Shown in pieces: positions 59,000-64,000 of a DNA stretch of 64,000 bases (the first letter of the stretch is position 1; each line of letters starts with the position of its first letter). Both the position numbers and the translations under genes were made by a program. The notes beneath the pieces are model-generated. The model was not told where the DNA came from, did no database searches, and saw nothing but the letters and a program-made list of their open reading frames with translations. Source of the DNA: Meghimatium bilineatum (lineage: Eukaryota; Mollusca; Gastropoda; Stylommatophora; Philomycidae); contig CM067322.1 in NCBI GenBank assembly GCA_034231615.1, positions 62,573,032 through 62,637,031 on the forward strand, in the 5' to 3' direction.

Positions 59000-60160
59000 T
59001 GTGGTGTGAGGAAACTTGGCCTTCTGAGACACAGAATGAGGAATGTGTTCAACCAGTGAGAGAAGGGAGCCATCAGTATGCATACACTTTGATATTTACT
59101 GGAGGAGACTGAGCAGATATGACTCAATAAGATTATTCTGGAGTGGAGCAAGATCGGCTCATAATCAATAATCAATGAAACAGTAACATGATCTTTCATT
59201 TATGCCTTAATAAAACAGTTCCAAAAACATGAACAAGTGTACAATACAAATGTTACTGTTGTTCATAAAATCTACACATTGTAAACAAACAAAATTACAA
59301 AATTCTGTGACAAAAAAAATCCAAGATGTACACTTTCTATTATATAATAAAATTTAGCAGCAGCATGGAAGAATATTATGAAACAATGCTCCAGGTTCTC
59401 CATAAGATGTCAGCCACAAAATAAACAGAAAAATAAGATATATTAAAGTATTGCATATTCTTTTGATAAAGTATATAGCACAGATGGCAGTGTTAATGTA
59501 TTCTACTTTGTCATAAATTAATTCATATAAACAGATACTATTCTTTTTAACTGTTAAATAAAAAATACCTCATAATTTGAGGTATGCTCTTTTCAACCAC
59601 TGATCTTTAGTTCAATTAGGTTATATCAGAACTTTTTAATGATCAAAATATAGCGGAGGTTGTGGTTCTGGCAATCAAGTTACCACAACCTCCTGATATA
59701 ATATTATATATAAGCAATCTTTCAATTATCATAATATACAAAAGCATAAATTGTTAATTAGTATGGTTGTTACAAAATCTTATATCTTATTATTTATTGT
59801 TGTTGCCATTTTCTGGTATTATTTTTTTACATAGTTGCATTTTATCCCAGTCTATAACATCTACACAGAGAAAAGTTTAAAACAGATTGAAGGAATGCCA
59901 GGGTCAAAGATCAATTGAAAATTAATAAAAAATCTTATTTAAGTGAACGTAGAGAATGAACAAGAGCTACAAAATTTAATAGAACAAGTATACAAATGAA
60001 GTAGGAGATATGGATAGAGAGTGAACAAGAACTACAAAGTCTAATAGAACAATAGACAAATAAAATTGGGAAAACATATTAGTGATTCCCATCCAAAAAA
60101 ATAATACGTGAGAATGCAGTAAAAAATATCCTCAACAGAAAAACAATGATAATAAGTAAA
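59000..60160. other. Intron with one short hairpin
   Basis: 59655-59666 and 59682-59693 form a perfect 12-bp stem (GGAGGTTGTGGT) with a 15-nt loop. A near-duplicate stretch GAATGAACAAGA.CTACAAA occurs at 59955 and 60018. Nothing else recognised. Confidence 0.6.
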
Positions 60161-60167
60161 ACTGAGA

Positions 60168-60452
60168 TTTTCCAGGCATGAGAGGACGGCAAAGAATAGC
60201 AACAGTGTTACCTGCCATCATGTATGAATGTTGTAGAAGGTGACTAAGGAGGATTTGGAGTAGAGTTGGCTGTCCTATCTCATAGAGGGTAAAAATGACC
60301 TAGAAACCGTGCTGAAGTAAGATGTGTTAAGAAGCAAGGCACAGATATCACAGCTAAGCTGTTAAACCATGGCATATTGCATTTTGGTCTCTGGAATAGA
60401 TCCAGCTAATCTGCAGGAGTATGAGAATGAATGCAGAAAAAGAAAGAAGAGA
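60168..60452 (+). mobile_element. GAA-tailed SINE, family A, copy 4
   Basis: More diverged than copies 1 and 2 but shares CAAAGAATAGCAACAGTGTT, GACTAAGGAGG, GTTGGCTGTCC, GCTAATCTGCAGGAGTATGA. The tail is AGAAAAAGAAAGAAGAG. Confidence 0.75.
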
Positions 60453-60524
60453 TGAAACTAATGCTAAACATAGAAATATATGGAGAGATATCACAACAAG
60501 TAGACAGTTTCTGACACCTTAGAC

Positions 60525-60935
60525 ATCATCATCATCATCATCATCAGGTGCCATGCCGGCTGGCATAAGCGGTCATGGCTCTCCACAGCTCTCTGTCCAC
60601 AGTATTATGCATCAAAGTCGTTGTTGTTTCTTTGCTGTGCCAGGTTGTCAAACTGTCTAATATTTTCTCACATTGTCGCCCTCTGTCTCTGTTGCCTTCA
60701 ATTTTGCCTGTTGTGACTATGCTCTCTAAACCTGCCTGTCTCATGAAGTGGCCAAAAAAGAAGATTGCCTTTTTCTTATATTGTTTATTAAGGTCCGTTT
60801 CACATTTGACTCTTTCAACACCTCTACATTAGTTTTTCTGGCAGTCCATTATATTCTCAGCATTCTTCTGTAGAACCACATATCTGTTGCCTCTAATTTC
60901 CCACTTTCCAGTTTGTTTCTATCCAACCTTCCCAT
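60525..60935 (-). mobile_element. RTE-like LINE 3' end with ATG-repeat tail
   Basis: Minus-strand frame 60744-60544 reads MRQAGLESIVTTGKIEGNRD, RGRQCEKILDSLTTWHSK, and DRELWRAMTAYASRHGT-stop, followed directly by (ATG)n. Sister copy of 16436-16864 at roughly 80%. 5' truncated. Confidence 0.85.
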
Positions 60936-62160
60936 CTAAGCACATCTGTACACTACAAACTGACTGATGTCCACAGCTTTCTCCTTTCCATTCTCTCAAC
61001 TTCTTCATCTCCAGCATCTGTGCAGTGGTGAGGAGGACTTTCTTGAGAAAGCCCATGAGATGATGGACCTCTTCTGTTGTTGCTTATACCCCGACCGGGT
61101 CCTTCAGTCTGCCCTATCTCGGGTGTGCAACCTCTCCCGCTAAGATACTCCCTTGAACACTTAGAGGTCTTCTCACTCTGACAGGGTCAAACTTTTTCTC
61201 ACTTTTGATCTGCATAGGCTGCTTTTCGTCATTTTCTACTCTGACACCTTCCCCTTCTCCAGTCAGATCCTGAGACATTTGAAGTATTCTGCCCCCCCCC
61301 CTGGTTTTGTACAGATGCGACAAAAACCTCATGGATCTACTAGTCTAGAGTCATCGTAGGCTTGACATCCCCTATCATTCTGGCACTATCAGCTGCAAAT
61401 GCTCTAGGTGCTAGACCTGTCCGTATGTTACCCAGACCTGGTCCGTCACATTTTCCAAGGCCATCTTCACCATGGAGGAGAGTTTCTCTTGTGTGTCCTG
61501 TAATGCCATCATCTGTGCTGCACCATGGCGTACATAGGTGAAACTGGTAGGAAGCTTGCTGACTGATTCTGTGAGCACCTACACAGCATTAAACATCATT
61601 CAGGCTATCCTGTCGATGTCCACTTCAAAGGCACAGACCATGGGGAAGCCCAGGATATTCAGGTGACAGCCATCAAAGCGTGCTTCTCTGATGACCGGAC
61701 CTATCTTGTCGTATATCTATATATAGGAATTTGGCACTCTGAAGCCTTTGGGAATTAATGAGCACCTGACATAAGCATGATATCGGGTTATTCCGTCATT
61801 TCTGTCTCATTTTCACATTTATTTGGATTTGTTTTTGAATATTTTCTATTTCTGTACATTTCCTGTTTGTGTCAACTCTGATATAATTTCTATCCTTCTG
61901 GCCAGTTTGCTAGACATGTGAACACAAGTTATGGTGTTCCTACTTATTGTTTTTGATGTATACATGTATGTTATCCTTGATGGAGGCCTTTTGGTCGAAA
62001 CGCTGAATTGTGTGTATGTCTATGTGTATTTCATGTTATTAGCAAAACTTCATTACCCTGTTTCTCACTTTACCTGTTCTACATCTTGCCAGAAATCTAG
62101 TAGGATCATTGTCCTGCTATATGGAGATCTAGTGTGAGTTTGAGACCAAACACTTTAAAA
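60935..62160 (+). mobile_element. Penelope-like element: RT end and GIY-YIG endonuclease
   Basis: Plus-strand pieces: YKLTDVHSFLLSIL (RT C-terminal K.TD.H.YL motif), DFLEKAHEMMDLFCC, a Cys cluster (GTISCKCSRC-TCPYVTQTWS, then SFSCVSCNAIICA), and the GIY-YIG domain TYIGETGRKLAD, EHLHSIKHHSGYPVDVHFKG with THGEAQDIQVTAIKA-like text. After it comes GGTCGAAACGC, typical of Penelope-like 3' regions. The copy is 5' truncated and has a few frame breaks. The last 65 bp (62085-62150) resemble the A2 SINE tail. Confidence 0.85.
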
Positions 62161-62454
62161 ATTGTTAATATGAAAGTAAAGTTAAAAGAGAATAGGAATG
62201 ATCAAAAGTACTTTCAATGAAATGAGGAAATTGTTAACATACAAACAAATCATAAGCTAAAAATCAGAATTTAAAAGTGCAAAAGTGGCTACTCTACGTA
62301 ATGCATCGCTAAAAAAATATGACAATGAACAAATAGCTATAAGACATAATTTATGTCTTTGAAATGTAGATATGTAGAAGAATAGGGAGAACATCATGGA
62401 AAAGAAGAAAACAATGATGTTCTAGCAACACTACATATGCAAAAAATACTATTT
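62160..62454. other. Short intron stretch, nothing recognised
   Basis: AT-rich; no frames. Confidence 0.3.
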
Positions 62455-62710
62455 AAGAAAATAAAAACCAAAAAAAATATAATATTTTGAACATATAAAA
62501 AAGAATGACACTTTGTTGAATATCTTACTTGAAGGTAAAATTGAGGGGCTGCGGGCAAGAGGTAGACAGAGAGACAAGTAAAAAGGAAACATGCAATGGG
62601 CAAGATACAGTCTGTCAGAGTGTAATACCAAAACAATAGACAGAGGATGTTGGAGGTTCATTGCAGTCAATCCTTGATATAGAATACCACTTGCTAATGA
62701 TTATTATTGT
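62455..62710 (+). mobile_element. LINE 3' end, sister of 2290-2600
   Basis: Plus-strand text resembles LEGKIEGLRARGRQRDK-KET followed by DRGCWRFIAVNP-like tail. Ends in TGATTATTATTG. Confidence 0.55.
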
Positions 62711-62853
62711 TTTAACCTAGGCAATTTGAGCTTTTTATATTTTTTATTCATGAACTAGATGAGTGTTCTCCAATGCTTTCTTTCATATCTTCAACTCTTG
62801 AATGACTTGTAATGTTTTTGTAGATTGAAAAATTATTTTCTTGATAGCTTAAA

Positions 62854-63010
62854 TCAGTGGTTCTTAACATGGGTCATATGGTCCCTGGTCGTCCCAGTGG
62901 TTTCCAGGGGAGGACACAGAGAAAACCAATAAAAATGGAGGGGAGGGGAAACAGACCCATCTAGGGACCCCAGAAATGTGACTACTTTCTAGGATTGTCA
63001 CAGTGACTAG
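62854..63010 (+). mobile_element. hAT-like terminal fragment
   Basis: CAGTGGTTCTTAACATGGGT is the usual start of hAT-type non-autonomous elements (CAGtGGTTCTCAACCT...). The opposite end was not found. Confidence 0.45.
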
Positions 63011-63280
63011 TGGTTGTGTAAATGACCTTGATAATATTTTGAATGCAATCAAGGAGTTAGATTAGTTAGAGGTCATAGGTTGTGTTTTTCTTCAATGTCT
63101 CAAACGTTTCAAATTTTTTTCTCTAGTTGAATTGTCAACACTTTCCCAAAATATGTGAACTTTTTGAATATTTCACTAGATGTCTGTAAATGTAGCATAA
63201 TAATTGAAAACAATAACAAAATTAATAACGTCACTGTAACATAATTAAATAGACATATAGCACATTCACCAAAAATATAC

Positions 63281-63452
63281 CTGTTGGATTTTTTGTCTGT
63301 GGGACATCTGAATCAATCTGTAGTGTGGCATTTGGTCCTGCTCTAGTGAAACGAACTACATGGTAGCGACCATCATTCACTTTCTGGTAGAAGTTGCCCA
63401 GAGGATGATTCATAGTGCCCATATTATAAATCAGGTATACATGACCATTGAC
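63281..63452 (-). CDS. Nrx-1: Neurexin exon: LG6 domain, first part, ending at splice site 4
   Basis: The exon is 172 nt, phase 0 in and phase 1 out, flanked by a ttctcacag acceptor and a gtatat donor. It encodes 57 residues containing [15 protein letters not shown] and NATLQID. This is the highly conserved LG6 strand set that in vertebrate neurexin reads [22 protein letters not shown]. The exon ends at NPT-G, the exact position of alternatively spliced site 4 (PAG in vertebrates), which controls ligand choice. NATL is a conserved N-glycosylation sequon. The codon before the ATG at 63422 is open and the acceptor lies 30 nt upstream, so that Met is internal, not a start. Confidence 0.95.
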
Positions 63453-64000
63453 CTGTGAGAAAGAAAGTACTGAATAGGTGCTTTATAAGATAAGGACACG
63501 TTGAATAACATACATCATTCAACTATCTTCACCATAGTAGAGTTATTGAGTTATTGTTTCTGAATATATCCCATAGCACTCATTTAGGTGCTCAGTCATG
63601 ATCCTCTACAGTATAAGACCTATTGACAAATGGGAAATCCAGTCTTTTAAAATGACTCATTTCACAATTCCCTTGATTTTTATTGGTTGTCACACAAAGT
63701 ATAATCATAGTGATCAATGAAAATAATAGAATGGTCAAATTAATCATTAAGAAGAATTGACTTCTATTTATTAATAGCTCTTATGTTGTAGATGTTTGTG
63801 GCTCAGCCTCCTTAAACAGATGTTGAAGGAATCAAGCCTAAGAAGGAACTAAGAAGGGGAGGAAGGTTGAGAGAGTTCAGACCTTCCCCCTTAAAAAATT
63901 AGACAATGGCATTTAGTACTATTTGGTACAACCAAATCATCCAGAATCTCACAAAAATGAGGAAAGCAGCTTCTTTTATCAGGTAAAATATCCACCTTGA
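63453..64000. other. Intron upstream of the LG6 exon
   Basis: No further neurexin exon is visible to the window edge. A purine-rich run lies at 63835-63880. No repeat family recognised. Confidence 0.5.

Larger units (their letters stand above)
5015..63452 (-). other. Nrx-1: Neurexin gene, 3' half (locus span, at least eight exons)
   Basis: Neurexins are presynaptic single-pass adhesion receptors. Their last laminin-G (LG6/LNS6) domain binds neuroligins and other postsynaptic partners, and their tail binds CASK/Mint PDZ proteins. The minus strand carries, in order, the end of LG6, an acidic stalk, one membrane segment and a short tail ending EWYV, which is the neurexin order. Exon boundaries were set from AG/GT splice sites and matching codon phase, not from transcripts. 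The 5' part of the gene (earlier LG and EGF domains) lies beyond 64000. Introns are long (up to about 23 kb) and filled with transposons. The gene symbol is assigned by family; I cannot say how many neurexin paralogues the genome has. Confidence 0.93.

Noticed and set aside
1-64000. CRISPR arrays, operons, or other prokaryotic systems
   Set aside because: No regularly spaced identical repeats with unique spacers and no dense open frames; all long tandem repeats have no spacers.

Overview
The window is AT-rich, intron-dominated metazoan DNA from an invertebrate. The organism cannot be named from this sequence. The one host gene I can establish is on the minus strand. It is the 3' half of a neurexin gene, running from the exon that ends at canonical splice site 4 of the last laminin-G domain (63452-63281) down to the transmembrane/cytoplasmic exon that ends in the PDZ ligand EWYV (5244-5015). 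A protein ending DVKEWYV resembles arthropod and other protostome neurexins more than vertebrate ones, which end in EYYV. Everything between the exons, about 57 kb, is intron packed with old transposon copies.

Neurexin layout, 5' to 3' on the minus strand: LG6 exon (63452-63281); a short LG6 exon (40036-39993); LG6 C-terminal exon (38666-38567); a 43-nt linker exon (33540-33498); a large single open frame encoding an acidic, disordered, Thr/Ser-containing stretch (21302-about 20151), probably an optional stalk exon; an uncertain exon (11503-11412); stalk exon with the DDIIFAG and DDEDGC signature (11028-10862); a second stalk exon (7233-7025); TM plus tail exon (5244-5015). Splice phases agree wherever I could check them (38.6k to 33.5k, 33.5k to 11.0k or 21.3k, 11.0k to 7.2k, 7.2k to 5.2k, 40.0k to 38.6k). 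A piece of about 10-15 residues between the 63.3k and 40.0k exons was not found.

The introns hold many 5'-truncated and decayed non-LTR retrotransposons. These include Jockey/BS-like copies with endonuclease, RT or RNase H; RTE/BovB-like copies, some with ATG-repeat tails; a Penelope-like element with a GIY-YIG domain; and unassigned LINE tails. There are also at least two tRNA-derived SINE families; a third short family with GAA tails and clear target-site duplications; one Tc1-like DNA transposon with both terminal repeats; a piggyBac-like relic; hAT-like ends; a pogo/Tigger-like MITE; fold-back repeats; and several minisatellites (40-, 21-, 46-, 48- and 34-bp units). I saw no LTR retrotransposon, endogenous virus, tRNA or rRNA gene, CRISPR array or prokaryotic gene system.

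The most interesting points are the large acidic optional stalk exon of neurexin, which adds a candidate glycosaminoglycan site; a three-deep nest of transposons at 15.8-17.0 kb whose empty site is preserved in a paralogous copy at 37.5 kb; a long imperfect inverted repeat at about 45.7-46.3 kb; and a cluster of three adjacent, unrelated minisatellites at 42.9-43.8 kb.
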